A stretch of DNA of 64,000 bases from Patescibacteria group bacterium UBA2772 (GTDB lineage: Bacteria > Patescibacteriota > Minisyncoccia > Moranbacterales > DUUL01): positions 1 to 64,000 of the forward strand of contig DEIO01000020.1 in assembly GCA_002352545.1 (NCBI GenBank). Reading direction: 5' to 3'. The notes beneath the pieces were generated by a model. It was given only the letters and a program-made list of their open reading frames with translations, had not been told where the DNA came from and ran no database searches. The first letter of the stretch is position 1, and every line of letters begins with the position of its first letter. The position numbers and the translations under genes were made by a program. Of this stretch, positions 8,638 through 18,108 are shown piece after piece.

Positions 8638-9663
8638 ATGGGGAAAGAACAAAAAATTGAAATTTCACCAAATATAATTTGGAAAACGATTCTAATTCTT
8701 TTAGTTTTGTCTTTTTTGTATTATATCAAAGACATTCTTTTGCTTTTGTTTTTGTCGATTATTATCGTGAGTGCAGCAGAACCAATTATTGATACAATTG
8801 AAGCCAGGAAGATTCCTCGAATCCTAGCCGTTGTTTTGCTTTATATGTTTTTCATTCTTCTTTTTGTTCTGGTCCTTAGCATCGTTGTCCCAACTCTAAC
8901 GGAAGAGATGCAACTTGTTGGCAAAGCTTTGCCAGAATATTTAACAGGGATTAATGATTTTACCAAAAACATAACTGATCTTGCAGCAACTTATCATTTT
9001 GAAGAAAACATTAATACTATTTTTTCAAATTCTTCAAATTCACTTACAAATTCAGTAACTAGTATTTTTTCAAATACATTAGATTTTCTTGTAGGAATTT
9101 TTAGAGCGTTGGTAGTTTTTTCCTTAGCTTTCTATATGCTTATAAAAAAGGATGGTACCAAAACATTTATTTCTGCGATAATTCCAAGAGAGAAACATAG
9201 AGAAAAAGTGATTAGTTTGGTAAAAAGAATTCAAACAAAGATGGGGCGTTGGCTTATAGGACAATTTTCTTTGATGTTCCTTATCTTTCTTTTAGAATTT
9301 ATTGCCTTGTCTATTTTACAGGTGCCATTTGCTCTTATATTAGCTCTTTTGGGTGGTCTTCTAGAGATAGTTCCATATATTGGACCTCTTGCTGCTTTTG
9401 TACCAGCAGTTTTATTAGCAGCTACTGTTTCTCCATGGACGGCCTTTTTTGTTGCTTTGGCCTATATTATAATTCAGCAAATTGAAAATCATCTTATTGT
9501 TCCTTTGGTTATGAAAAAAGCGGTTGGATTAAATCCAGTTGTGATAATATTGTCTTTATTGATTGGAGCAAGATTAGCGGGGGTACAAGGAATTATTCTT
9601 GCTGTACCTTTTGTAACTGCAGCTGAAGTTATTTTAGATGATTTTTTGAATAAGAAAGAATAA
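8638..9663 (+). CDS. AI-2E family transporter (PF01594)
   Basis: Polytopic membrane protein of the TqsA/YdiK family, about 8 helices over 341 residues, with the expected order of two helix pairs, a long central soluble segment (about 95-150), and a C-terminal helix cluster. Signature stretches are GGLLEIVPYIGPLAAFVPA and ENHLIVPLVMKKAVGLNP. Family members export AI-2 or act in Na+/H+ exchange; no quorum-sensing genes are nearby, so the substrate is unknown. It is translationally tight with its neighbours on both sides. Confidence 0.93.
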   Translation: MGKEQKIEISPNIIWKTILILLVLSFLYYIKDILLLLFLSIIIVSAAEPIIDTIEARKIPRILAVVLLYMFFILLFVLVLSIVVPTLTEEMQLVGKALPEYLTGINDFTKNITDLAATYHFEENINTIFSNSSNSLTNSVTSIFSNTLDFLVGIFRALVVFSLAFYMLIKKDGTKTFISAIIPREKHREKVISLVKRIQTKMGRWLIGQFSLMFLIFLLEFIALSILQVPFALILALLGGLLEIVPYIGPLAAFVPAVLLAATVSPWTAFFVALAYIIIQQIENHLIVPLVMKKAVGLNPVVIILSLLIGARLAGVQGIILAVPFVTAAEVILDDFLNKKE

Positions 9664-9670
9664 AAAAACT

Positions 9671-10207
9671 ATGTTAAAAAAGATAAAAATTATTATCAAT
9701 ATTGATAATTCAACTAAGAGTCACATTTTTTCAAAAATTAGAAATTTGGAGGAAAATTTAGACATAAGTTGGTTAAAATCAGATGATTACAGCATCCAAC
9801 TTGCTATGATGCGCATGATAGATGATGATTATCTGTTTGAAATTTGTGAAAATTTGAAGACCAAGCTTAAAACGTTGGAACCCTTTGATTTAATACTAAA
9901 CGAGATAGCTTGGGGACCTAATTCTGAAAATCCAAAAATGATTTGGTTGAAAGGTCCAAAAAACGAAGAACTTATAAATTTAAGAAATTTAGTAGAAGGA
10001 TCTTTAAGCGAAAATCCAAGAAAAATAGAGAATTTTTCTCCTCATATTACACTGGCAAAAATTCCAAAGAGGGTGTCTATTGATGAAGTTACTTTTGAAC
10101 AAATAGATATGAATATTGCATTATCAGTTGATGGGGTTGATATTGTTGAGATATCTCAAAAAGGAAGGCAAAAAGAGGTGAATCTAATACAAAGCATTTC
10201 ATTCTAA
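9671..10207 (+). CDS. 2H phosphoesterase / 2'-5' RNA ligase-like protein
   Basis: Related to ThpR/LigT 2H-superfamily phosphodiesterases that open 2',3'-cyclic phosphates. Only the second signature, SPHITLAKIP (H-x-T), is intact. Where the first H-x-T is expected, the sequence reads DDYSIQLAMM, so the first catalytic His is absent. The length of 178 fits the family. It may be inactive or RNA-binding only. It ends directly against the next start (TAA then ATG at 10208), so the two are coupled. Confidence 0.7.
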   Translation: MLKKIKIIINIDNSTKSHIFSKIRNLEENLDISWLKSDDYSIQLAMMRMIDDDYLFEICENLKTKLKTLEPFDLILNEIAWGPNSENPKMIWLKGPKNEELINLRNLVEGSLSENPRKIENFSPHITLAKIPKRVSIDEVTFEQIDMNIALSVDGVDIVEISQKGRQKEVNLIQSISF

Positions 10208-10966
10208 ATGAAAAGATTTAAAATTTTCAACACAAATATTCACAATTACAAAAAAGAAGAGTTCAATAGAATTATAAAACGAATTATAAAGAAGAAGGAT
10301 AATTCATTTAATTTGCCTGTTTGTATAGCAACAGTAAACCCAGAGATACTATTAAAGGCGAGAAAATCCATTGATTATAGAAAAATACTAAACAGCTTTG
10401 AATATACGCTTACTGATGGATTTGGAATAGTAGGGTGCTTGTTTCTAAAGGGCAAGAGAGTCTTCAGATATCCAGGTGCTGATTTGGCAACATTTCTGCT
10501 AACAAAATCCTTGAAATGTAATTTAAAAACTACATTTGTCATTGACAAAAAAGGGCTTACTTCAGTTAATGATCTTACGTTGTTTGTTGAAAATGAATTT
10601 GGTAAAAGAAGTTTAAATTGTTGCAATTTCCTTTTGTATGATAAATTTAGTTCTGTAAATCCCAAAATTGCTAAAAATACCGAGATTCTTTTAGTCGCTA
10701 TTGGTGCACCTTGGCAAGAAAAGTTTATTCAAAGCACAAAAAAAACTCTTCCTAAATTAAAAATAGCGATTGGAATTGGTGGAACATTTGATTATTGGAC
10801 TAATAATCAAAAAAGACCCCCGAAAATAATCTCTTTCTTGGGTTTGGAGTGGGCTTGGAGGATTCTTCTAGTTAAAAACTACACAAGGAAGAAGCAAAGA
10901 GTGAAAAGAATTTTAAAATCAGTTTTTGTGTTTCCTATAAAATATTTTTTTGATAACTCAAAATAA
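10208..10966 (+). CDS. WecG/TagA/CpsF family glycosyltransferase
   Basis: GT26-type sugar transferase that adds a UDP-activated amino sugar to a polyprenyl-linked acceptor during cell-surface polymer synthesis. Family blocks visible are ATVNPEILLKAR, LTDGFGIV, FRYPGADL, VAIGAPWQEKFI, and GIGGTFDYWT followed by RPPKIISFLGLEWAWRIL. Length (252) is normal. The ATG abuts the preceding stop. Its presence points to a cell-surface glycan in this organism, in line with galE at 23 kb. Confidence 0.92.
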   Translation: MKRFKIFNTNIHNYKKEEFNRIIKRIIKKKDNSFNLPVCIATVNPEILLKARKSIDYRKILNSFEYTLTDGFGIVGCLFLKGKRVFRYPGADLATFLLTKSLKCNLKTTFVIDKKGLTSVNDLTLFVENEFGKRSLNCCNFLLYDKFSSVNPKIAKNTEILLVAIGAPWQEKFIQSTKKTLPKLKIAIGIGGTFDYWTNNQKRPPKIISFLGLEWAWRILLVKNYTRKKQRVKRILKSVFVFPIKYFFDNSK

Positions 10967-10970
10967 ATCA

Positions 10971-11495
10971 ATGAAAATTTCACAGACAGAAATAAATGCG
11001 ATTAGAAAGACTAGTTTTAGACCTCAAATTGCAGTTTGCTTGATTCATGATAAGAAAGTTTTTATGTTTTTTGATGAAAAGTATAAACTTTGGCAATTTC
11101 CACAAGGCGGTATTGATAACGGAGAATCAATAATATCCTCTATAAAGAGAGAATTAGAGGAGGAACTTGGTAATAATATTTCAAAAAATCTTTCTACCGA
11201 GCCAATACTCCTCCTTTTTGAAGATAAAATTTCTTTTCCAGAGAGGTTATGGGGTAGTAGAGAGTTAAAATTAGATGATGGAATGAAAATGATGATGAAA
11301 GGGAAATATTTTTTTTACATAGCTCTAGAAACAAACTTAAACTCTTTTGACCTAGAAGATTCAGAATTTGACGGACAAAAACTTCTAGATTCCAAAGAAG
11401 CAGATATTGTTATTGATCAAATCTATCAATTCAACAAACAAAGAATATCTAGAAAAGCCATTGCTGTTCTCAAAGAACAAGGTTTGATTTCTTGA
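10971..11495 (+). CDS. Nudix hydrolase, RppH/diadenosine-polyphosphatase-like
   Basis: Hydrolyses nucleoside diphosphate-linked substrates. The Nudix box is complete: GGIDNGESIISSIKRELEEE followed by LG. The FRPQIAVCLIH start and KLWQFPQGGI resemble RppH, which removes pyrophosphate from RNA 5' ends. I start it at ATG 10971, four bases after the glycosyltransferase stop; an upstream in-frame TTG at 10950 would overlap that gene. It ends in TGA, with a TAG two codons later. It is the last gene of the run beginning at 6413. Confidence 0.88.
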   Translation: MKISQTEINAIRKTSFRPQIAVCLIHDKKVFMFFDEKYKLWQFPQGGIDNGESIISSIKRELEEELGNNISKNLSTEPILLLFEDKISFPERLWGSRELKLDDGMKMMMKGKYFFYIALETNLNSFDLEDSEFDGQKLLDSKEADIVIDQIYQFNKQRISRKAIAVLKEQGLIS

Positions 11496-11567
11496 TATTA
11501 GCTTATATCTGAGTTATGATAATTCAATTATGAAAAATTAATTAAGTTAAACTTATATTAAACGGAA

Positions 11568-13034
11568 ATGAGAACAAGATTTGCGCCTTCTCCAACAGGA
11601 TATGTACATGTTGGAAATTTAAGAACAGCTTTGTACGCGTATCTTTTAGCAAAAAAAGAAAAAGGTAAGTTTATTTTAAGGGTTGAAGATACTGATCAAA
11701 AAAGATTAGTTGATGATTCTTTGGAAAAAATCCTCGGTGCTCTTTCTTGGGCTGGGATAGAAATTGATGAAGGAGTTAAACTTAATGCTTCAAATGAAAT
11801 TGTAGAGGAAGGAGAATATGGACCATATTTCCAATCTAAGCGTCTAGATGTATACCAAGAATATATTGCCAAGCTCTTGGAATCTGGACATGCCTATTAT
11901 TGCTTCTGTAAGCCAGAAAGGTTAGAGGAATTGAGAAATTATCAACAAAAAAGCAAGCAACCAACAAAGTATGATAAAAGGTGTGAGTCTTTATCAAAAG
12001 AAGAGGTTGATGCAAAAATTGCAGCTGGAGAAAAATATACAATCAGAATGAATGTTCCAAGAGGAGAAAAGATCACTTTTTTCGATGAGGTTTATGGAAA
12101 AATATCTTTCAAGAGTGAAACTGTCGATGACCAAGTTCTAATCAAGTCAGATGGTTTTCCAACTTATCATTTTGCTGTTGTTGTTGACGATCATTTGATG
12201 AAAATTTCACATATTGTCAGAGGTGAAGATTGGCTTCCAAGCGCACCAAAACATGTTTTATTGTATAAGTTCTTCAATTGGGAGATGCCGAAGTTAATCC
12301 ATGTTCCAAATGTATTAAATGAAAACAGAAAAAAACTTTCCAAAAGACAAGGTGATGTAAGTGTCGAAGATTTCATCAGCAAAGGGTATCTTCCAGAAAC
12401 CATAGTTAACTTTCTTGCTCTCTTGGGATGGAACCCTAAAACACAAAAAGAATACTTTACACTAGAAGAACTCACTGAGTCTTTTGACATAACAGGACTA
12501 CATAAAGCTGGAGCAGTTTTTGATTACAAGAAGCTTGATTGGATGAACACCTATTATATAAAAACAAAGAGTGTAACAGAACTAAAAAAATTGACTAAAA
12601 CGTATTTCGATTCTTATTTGGAAGAAAAAGGTTTTTCAATAAACCAATTTTTACTTGAAAAGATCATCAAAATTGAGCAAGAAAGAATGAAGAAACTTTC
12701 TGATATAACTAAGAATATAGATTTCTATTTCCAGATCAAGGATTATGAAAAAGAACTTTTGACTTGGAAAAATAATTCTGAGAAACAAACTCTTGGGGCA
12801 TTGGAAAAAGCAAAAAATGTTTTAGAAAAACTTTCTGTTGAGTTTGAATTAGAAGCAATTACAGAAACTTTACTCAAAGCAGCGGGTGATAAAAGAGGCG
12901 ATTTGCTATGGCCACTAAGAGTTGCTTTGAGTGGTGAAAAATTCAGTCCTAGTCCTTTTGAACTTTCTTGGGTATTGGGAAAAAAAGAAGCTCTTGAGAG
13001 GATAGAAAAATCTATTGAATTATTCAAAAAATAA
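11568..13034 (+). CDS. gltX: Glutamyl-tRNA synthetase
   Basis: Class I aminoacyl-tRNA synthetase charging tRNA-Glu. HIGH-equivalent RFAPSPTGYVHVGNLRTA is at the N-terminus, FILRVEDTDQKR follows, and the KMSKS-equivalent is KKLSKRQGDVSVEDF. Four Cys at about 105-140 (YYCFC, and RCES further on) occupy the SWIM-like zinc position seen in many GluRS. Length 488 is typical. No gatCAB or glnS is in the window, so whether it is non-discriminating cannot be told. The ATG start has no SD. Confidence 0.97.
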   Translation: MRTRFAPSPTGYVHVGNLRTALYAYLLAKKEKGKFILRVEDTDQKRLVDDSLEKILGALSWAGIEIDEGVKLNASNEIVEEGEYGPYFQSKRLDVYQEYIAKLLESGHAYYCFCKPERLEELRNYQQKSKQPTKYDKRCESLSKEEVDAKIAAGEKYTIRMNVPRGEKITFFDEVYGKISFKSETVDDQVLIKSDGFPTYHFAVVVDDHLMKISHIVRGEDWLPSAPKHVLLYKFFNWEMPKLIHVPNVLNENRKKLSKRQGDVSVEDFISKGYLPETIVNFLALLGWNPKTQKEYFTLEELTESFDITGLHKAGAVFDYKKLDWMNTYYIKTKSVTELKKLTKTYFDSYLEEKGFSINQFLLEKIIKIEQERMKKLSDITKNIDFYFQIKDYEKELLTWKNNSEKQTLGALEKAKNVLEKLSVEFELEAITETLLKAAGDKRGDLLWPLRVALSGEKFSPSPFELSWVLGKKEALERIEKSIELFKK

Positions 13035-13106
13035 GAATATGATATAATTCATATTGCACAAGATATCTTGTTCGAAAATGTTTAAGCGAAAGCTCAAACC
13101 AATAAA

Positions 13107-14384
13107 ATGAAAAAAAACAAAATTACAAATATTTCCACTACAAACAAAATAGCGATCTTGTTTTTTTGCCTGTCACTTTTTTTTCAAACAACTAATGTCA
13201 AAGCATCTGTTGCTGAAAAAAAATATCAAACACTAGAAGAAAAAGCAACTCGTTATGAAACTCTAATAGATCTCAAGCAAAGAAAAAATAAAACTCTCAA
13301 CAATCAGTTGAAAATGATGGATTTGCAAATAAGTAGTTTTGAGAATGATCTTGAGTTAACCAAAAGCAAAATTGAAGAAAATGAAAAAGAGCTTGGACTT
13401 TTGGAGATTGCAGTTGATGAATCAATAAAAGAGGTAAATGAAAAAAAGGTAGAATTAGCAGATATGCTTCGATTTTTTTATCAAACAGAGAAAAATATAT
13501 CAATTTCTTTTATGGCTCAAAATGCTGACGTTTCTTCTGTTTTGAATAAGTCTCAATACATTGATCAAGCTTCAAATAAAATAAAAAAGGTTATAATTGA
13601 TGTAAAACAAAAAAAGGACGAGCTTGAAATTAAGCAATCCAAGGCAACAGAAAAAAACAATGAGCTAAAAGAACACCGCAAAACTTTCGAGGAAAAAGTT
13701 GAGTATCTTGAAAACGAAGAACAAAACAAGAAACAATTACTTGAAAAAACCGAAGGACAAGAAGCTCAATACAAAAAATTGCTTACCAGGGTTGAAACGC
13801 AAATGAAAGAACTCATCGGTGATCTAGATGCGCTTTCGGCTGATACAAGAAGTGATTTAGATAAAATCAAGAAATCAGCTTCGAAACCAAGTTCTGGACT
13901 TGCCTCTACTAAATGGTATTATGCCCAAGATGATAAAAAATGGGGACACAAAAGAATCGGTCTTTCAAATACTCTTTTAAAAGACTATGGCTGTGCTGTA
14001 ACAGCTGTTTCGATGGTGTTAACATATCACGATGAAGATATTACACCTGGGAAATTATCTAGTAAGCCTATTTTCGCAAGAGACTTAATTGTGTGGCCAA
14101 AGTCATGGGATGACGTTGAGCTAAATTCAACAACTTGGCATGGAAATATCAGCTGGAAAACCATCGATAAATCTTTAGCTAAAAAAAGACCTGTAATTGT
14201 ATTTATACGTTCAAGAACTGGCGCGGGACATTATGTTGTTATTCATGGAAAGGATAAAAAAGACAAATACGTTGTACATGATCCACTTTTCGGTGCAAAT
14301 ATCTATTTAGATACCTCAAGAAAGTTGGTCGGTAGGATTTATAATAGCTCAACCACTGTTGATCAGATGATTATTTATAAATAA
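13107..14384 (+). CDS. Secreted coiled-coil protein with C39-like cysteine peptidase domain
   Basis: An N-terminal signal sequence (hydrophobic IAILFFCLSLFF, cleavage near VKA) is followed by a long charged coiled coil, about residues 35-250, like PcsB/EnvC-type hydrolase activators. The C-terminal part, about 265-425, is peptidase C39-like: GCAVTAVSMVLTYH supplies the Cys, GHYVVIHG the His and YVVHDP the third residue. It probably cleaves peptides or cell-wall cross-links outside the membrane. A coiled coil joined to a C39 domain instead of CHAP or M23 is a domain layout worth noting. The ATG has no SD. Confidence 0.82.
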   Translation: MKKNKITNISTTNKIAILFFCLSLFFQTTNVKASVAEKKYQTLEEKATRYETLIDLKQRKNKTLNNQLKMMDLQISSFENDLELTKSKIEENEKELGLLEIAVDESIKEVNEKKVELADMLRFFYQTEKNISISFMAQNADVSSVLNKSQYIDQASNKIKKVIIDVKQKKDELEIKQSKATEKNNELKEHRKTFEEKVEYLENEEQNKKQLLEKTEGQEAQYKKLLTRVETQMKELIGDLDALSADTRSDLDKIKKSASKPSSGLASTKWYYAQDDKKWGHKRIGLSNTLLKDYGCAVTAVSMVLTYHDEDITPGKLSSKPIFARDLIVWPKSWDDVELNSTTWHGNISWKTIDKSLAKKRPVIVFIRSRTGAGHYVVIHGKDKKDKYVVHDPLFGANIYLDTSRKLVGRIYNSSTTVDQMIIYK

Positions 14385-14467
14385 TCCCATAATATTTTCA
14401 AGTAATTGCTTTTTTAATTTAAAAATTAGTAAAGAGGGTAGTGCTACTAATAAATAAGTTTAATCAA

Positions 14468-14719
14468 ATGAGAATAAAGACAAAAGAAAACAAAAAAAAG
14501 AAAATTATACTATTGGTTATTATTAGTATGATTCTTTTGGTTGTGATTTTCTTGTTTTATAGAAATTTTCACGATCAAAGTTATCGCGAAAATAAATGTG
14601 TTGAAGACGTTTCTGTTAAAATGAAAACTTATTTTAACGAAACAGGACACGCCCCAGAAGAAGTTATCCTTGAAATGTTTTATGATGATTGTATGAGAGA
14701 CGCTGGGTGGCTCAAATAG
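14468..14719 (+). CDS. Small single-pass membrane protein, about 83 aa
   Basis: A basic N-terminus, one transmembrane helix (ILLVIISMILLVVIFLFY), then an acidic tail of about 45 residues with two Cys (NKCVED, DDCMRD). The start is uncertain: GTG 14441 has a GAGGG only two bases upstream, and ATG 14468 has no SD. No family is recognised. The tail is probably extracytoplasmic given the basic leader. Base composition matches its neighbours. Confidence 0.5.
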   Translation: MRIKTKENKKKKIILLVIISMILLVVIFLFYRNFHDQSYRENKCVEDVSVKMKTYFNETGHAPEEVILEMFYDDCMRDAGWLK

Positions 14720-14879
14720 ATTTGTAGCTACTCCAAATAGTTTCTTTGGCAATGTGTGTTTTCATTCAAAAACAAAATTCTTCTTAGAACCTAATTTAGG
14801 ACTTCATTTTTACTGAGAAATATGTAAGCGCTCAGTTAAAGTACTTTCCAAGGCATATTAGGTCAATTTTATATTTATC

Positions 14880-14913
14880 GAGCCTTAAAACGCAATTTTG
14901 AGGCTCGTTTTTT
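14880..14913 (+). terminator. Hairpin terminator after small membrane protein
   Basis: GAGCCTTAAAA pairs with TTTTGAGGCTC with one G-T pair and is followed by GTTTTTT. It is part of a 44-bp sequence repeated at 15432. Confidence 0.75.
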
Positions 14914-14927
14914 GCTTTAGATAAGCC
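14884..14927 (+). repeat. 44-bp direct repeat, copy 1
   Basis: Runs from CTTAAAACGC to GATAAGCC and matches 15432-15475 with one mismatch. Weaker similarity extends about 40 bp upstream of both copies, which points to a larger, older duplication. Confidence 0.85.
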
Positions 14928-15114
14928 ATTTTAAAGACGTTGTTTAAACACCTGCTTTTGCTTGATCTGCTTATAACAAGGTTAAAGATTAGGCGGCCGT
15001 TCATTTAAAAATACTAAATCTATGCATAAGAAGTGTGGTGTTTGTTAATAGAGGTTGAAGAGAGTCTAATAATATAGAAAAAAATAGCTTTACTAGAAAA
15101 TAAAACATAAAATA

Positions 15115-15154
15115 TATACAACGTCGCATAATATACATTGTGCGACGTTGTATA
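15115..15154. repeat. Perfect 14-bp inverted repeat in a gene-free stretch
   Basis: TATACAACGTCGCA (15115-15128) and its exact complement (15141-15154) are separated by 12 AT-rich bases. There is no T tract, so it is not a standard terminator. It lies between the two 44-bp direct repeats. The rest of 14720-15583 shows no credible ORF. A weaker inverted match, TTACTAGAAA near 15090 against its complement near 15225, lies outside it. A protein-binding site or the remnant of a small mobile element is possible. Confidence 0.75.
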
Positions 15155-15431
15155 ACTTAAATATATTATACTATATTGTTATCCAAAATAGATATTATCC
15201 TCCCTACTAAAGATTTATAGCTTTCTAGTAATAACATGTTAATTTAAAAAGAACTTTTTTATTACAGTTAACAAGAATATAACACCTCAAGACCTAATTC
15301 AAATAAATCTACTTCTTAACAATTAACAAAAATTATCAGAAACGTAATGTTATATTTTGCGCAAAAGCCAATAATAAATCCTTTATTTAAGCGTTTTTAA
15401 AGGTATACTATCAACTTTCTATTTACAGGGT

Positions 15432-15475
15432 CTTAAAACGCAATTTTGAGGCTCGTTTTTTGCCTTAGATAAGCC
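15432..15475 (+). repeat. 44-bp direct repeat, copy 2
   Basis: Second copy of the 14884-14927 sequence. Its hairpin is weaker because the left arm has changed to GGGTCTTAAAA. Confidence 0.85.
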
Positions 15476-15583
15476 GTTTCCAGAGCATTGTGACTACTCT
15501 TTAAGTCACGTTTCGAGATAGTTTTCTGCTGCTTTTTGTGTTAAAATTAAAAATAGTATTGAAAATAAAAGCTTAATATACAG

Positions 15584-15988
15584 ATGCAAGAGAAATTTTC
15601 AAAGGAGTTCTATGTTATAATGTTGATAACCTCAATTGCTTTTTTGTATATCATCTTCAATTTCTTACCCGACACAACAGAAACAATTTTCATTGGCGAA
15701 GGCTCTTCAATGGAGCCAACATTGCAAGATGAAGATGAAGTTGTTGTGAACTCAGAAAGAAAGCCTCAAGCTGGCGACATTCTTGTATTTAAATGCAAAA
15801 CAAAGTGCAAAGAATTCCCTGGCGAAATTATGACAAAAAGACTTGCTCAAATCGATGAAAATAACTGCTACTGGCTTCTTGGTGATAATCAGGAGGTTTC
15901 ATATGATTCAAGAATTTTTGGAAAACTATGCCCACAAGATTTAGAAGTATATGGCGTAGTCACAGACGTAATAAGAAATAAAAAATAA
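15584..15988 (+). CDS. S26 family signal peptidase-like serine protease
   Basis: Type I signal peptidase-like enzyme with one N-terminal membrane helix (IMLITSIAFLYIIFNFL). The catalytic Ser is in GSSMEPTLQDED, the general-base Lys in MTKRLA, and GDNQEVSYDSRIFG is box E. At 134 residues it is a minimal, lid-less form. Four Cys (KCKTKC, NNC, KLC) are unusual for a signal peptidase core. It probably acts on the outer face of the membrane. No obvious operon partner; the RecB-type nuclease follows after 25 bp. Confidence 0.88.
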   Translation: MQEKFSKEFYVIMLITSIAFLYIIFNFLPDTTETIFIGEGSSMEPTLQDEDEVVVNSERKPQAGDILVFKCKTKCKEFPGEIMTKRLAQIDENNCYWLLGDNQEVSYDSRIFGKLCPQDLEVYGVVTDVIRNKK

Positions 15989-16013
15989 TAACACTTCCCT
16001 ACTTTCTACTACT

Positions 16014-17147
16014 ATGAAAACATCATTCTCAGCTTTAAGCACATTTAAAAGTTGTCCCTTAAAATATAAATTTCAAGTGCTAGACAAAATTAGGACACCA
16101 AAATCCCCAGAAGCTGTATTTGGAACATTAATACATTCCACTCTTCAATTTATTCATTCTGGCGGGTTTCTACCTCCAACAGAGCAAGATGCTCTACAAT
16201 TTTTTTCAACAAAATGGAACCCGGAAGTTTTCACTGAAGAGCTTCAGGAAAGAACTGCTTTTGCTCAAGGAGTTAGGATTATTCAGCAATATTTTTCTAA
16301 AACTGATCCGGCTAGAGTTCAGATAGTTGATCTAGAATCACGCTTTTCTGTTGAGCTTGATGATGAGGAAAAGAAGCAAAAACATTTTATTTCTGGCTTT
16401 ATAGACAGAATTGATAAAACAGAAGATGGTTTTGAAATAATAGACTACAAAACTTCAAAAAAACTACCTTCTCAAGAAATCGTAGACAATAATCTTCAAC
16501 TTTCAATTTATTTGTTAGCATTTTTAAAAAGATATCCAAAATTTAAAGATATCGAAAAAATAAAATTGTCTTTGTTTTTTGTTCATCATGGAACGAAATT
16601 GACAACAACTAAAACCTGGGAAGATCTTGAAAATGTAAAAAAAGAACTAATATCTGTAATGACAGAAATTGAAGAAACCACCTTCCCTGCCATCGTAACA
16701 CCGTTATGCGCTTGGTGTGGTTATCAAAAGATGTGCCCTATGTGGAAACATAAGTTTAAAGAGGACTTATCAGTCACTGATCAGGAAAAAAGCAAGATAA
16801 TAGAGCAATATTTAAAAGCTCAAGAAGATGCAAAAAATGAACGCAAAAAGGTTTCTGAGTTGCAAGCAAGGATATTGGAAATTATGGAAATAGAAGAAGC
16901 AAAAAGATTGTTTAGTGCAGGAAAAATAATAACCAGAACATGCAGACAAACATTTGGTTATGATGAACCAAAGTTAAAAGAGATTTTACAAAAAGCCGAT
17001 GTTTGGGATGAGGTGGTCAAGGTTAATCAAATTCAACTAAAGAAAGTTGTCGATGCCTTACCTTCTGCAACAAAGAAGGAAATAGAAGCAACTAAAAAGC
17101 TAAAAAGGGAGTCTTTTGGATTAAGTATTAAAAAAGGAGATAATTAA
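16014..17147 (+). CDS. RecB/AddB-type PD-(D/E)xK nuclease with Fe-S-like Cys cluster
   Basis: PDDEXK_1 family nuclease. The N-terminus SFSALSTFKSCPLKYKF carries the first Cys and the Q/Y motifs, VFGTLIHSTLQ follows, the active site is ISGFIDRIDK ... FEIIDYKTSK (Asp and D-Y-K), and a Cys cluster PLCAWCGYQKMCP lies at about 235-247. The four-Cys layout matches Cas4/AddB iron-sulfur nucleases. The last 120 residues are helical and charged. There is no helicase domain and no cas gene nearby, so a stand-alone DNA repair exonuclease is likely. Confidence 0.85.
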   Translation: MKTSFSALSTFKSCPLKYKFQVLDKIRTPKSPEAVFGTLIHSTLQFIHSGGFLPPTEQDALQFFSTKWNPEVFTEELQERTAFAQGVRIIQQYFSKTDPARVQIVDLESRFSVELDDEEKKQKHFISGFIDRIDKTEDGFEIIDYKTSKKLPSQEIVDNNLQLSIYLLAFLKRYPKFKDIEKIKLSLFFVHHGTKLTTTKTWEDLENVKKELISVMTEIEETTFPAIVTPLCAWCGYQKMCPMWKHKFKEDLSVTDQEKSKIIEQYLKAQEDAKNERKKVSELQARILEIMEIEEAKRLFSAGKIITRTCRQTFGYDEPKLKEILQKADVWDEVVKVNQIQLKKVVDALPSATKKEIEATKKLKRESFGLSIKKGDN

Positions 17148-17151
17148 AACA

Positions 17152-18002
17152 ATGTTGGAAATCAAAAATCAAAATTTATATTGCTCTTGGGATTAGTGCT
17201 CTGATAGCATTAATCATCTTCTCTTTTGATCTCACTTTGTTAAGCACTGTCGAATTGATTCCAAGACCAAATGATTCAATTAATACAAATGTGTTATCGC
17301 TAAACAATCTATCCTGTGCTGAAAAAAAACAATCAGGAATAAAGAAACATGCGAAACACTATATCAAGAGGTAGAAGAGGTACTTAAAACAATAAATACT
17401 TGTGAAATTTACACAAGCAGCGATACTGTAATGATAGGGAATGTTTATGTAAAGAATGATTAATATTATTATATAAATAAAAATACTAATCAACAGATTG
17501 TTTTGGACAAAATGAAAAAGTATTCAAATACTGGGTGTAGCAAGCTTATAGGTGGTTGTGCTCCAACTCCAGAAACAAGATGTGTTGAAAAAAATGTATT
17601 GAAAAAGAGAATACGGAAATAGTAAATTCCACTAAAGTTATAGGAACAGTTGTTTTTGCTAGAAAGGGCTTTGGTGTTGGTGAGAAATTTAATATTGAAA
17701 GCAATTTTTCACCAAAGAAATATCATTTAAAAATTTCTGCCTTCGACAACGAAACCAATGTTTTAAGAATAGAATATGATAAAAGATTTCTGGGTAAGAA
17801 TTGTGATTCTAACGATGGAACTGGTGAATTAAAACTACCATATGACAGAAAAGTTTGTCTAATGTCTACAGAATGTGATAAAGGGGAAACTGTTTGTTTT
17901 GAAAACATTAAAACAGAAGATGGAATAAAAATACGACACACTACCGAGCTATATGATGGCAAGGAATCCCCAAAGGATAGACCAACAAAGCTCTTTTATT
18001 AA
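17152..18002 (+). pseudogene. Degraded gene for a membrane-anchored protein
   Basis: Reading across frames gives one plausible product: MLEIK, then KIYIALGISALIALIIF (membrane anchor), a linker with NLSCAEK, a Cys-containing middle (TGCSKLIGGCAPTPETRC), and a beta-rich end through FGVGEKFNIESNF to GKESPKDRPTKLFY. Lesions are a frame change at an A5 run near 17169, another at the A8 run near 17325, an in-frame TAA near 17461, and a frame change at the A7 run near 17588. The conserved-looking Cys pairs suggest an extracellular domain. The family is not recognised. Either a young pseudogene or homopolymer sequencing errors. Confidence 0.65.
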
Positions 18003-18108
18003 TGAAACTGAGGAATATTTTATATTGACAAAAATGTGTATTTATGCTTGTATAAGCACAGTTCTCAACAATTTAGTTTTTCAATCAGAATTTTTATGGA
18101 GGTAAAAA

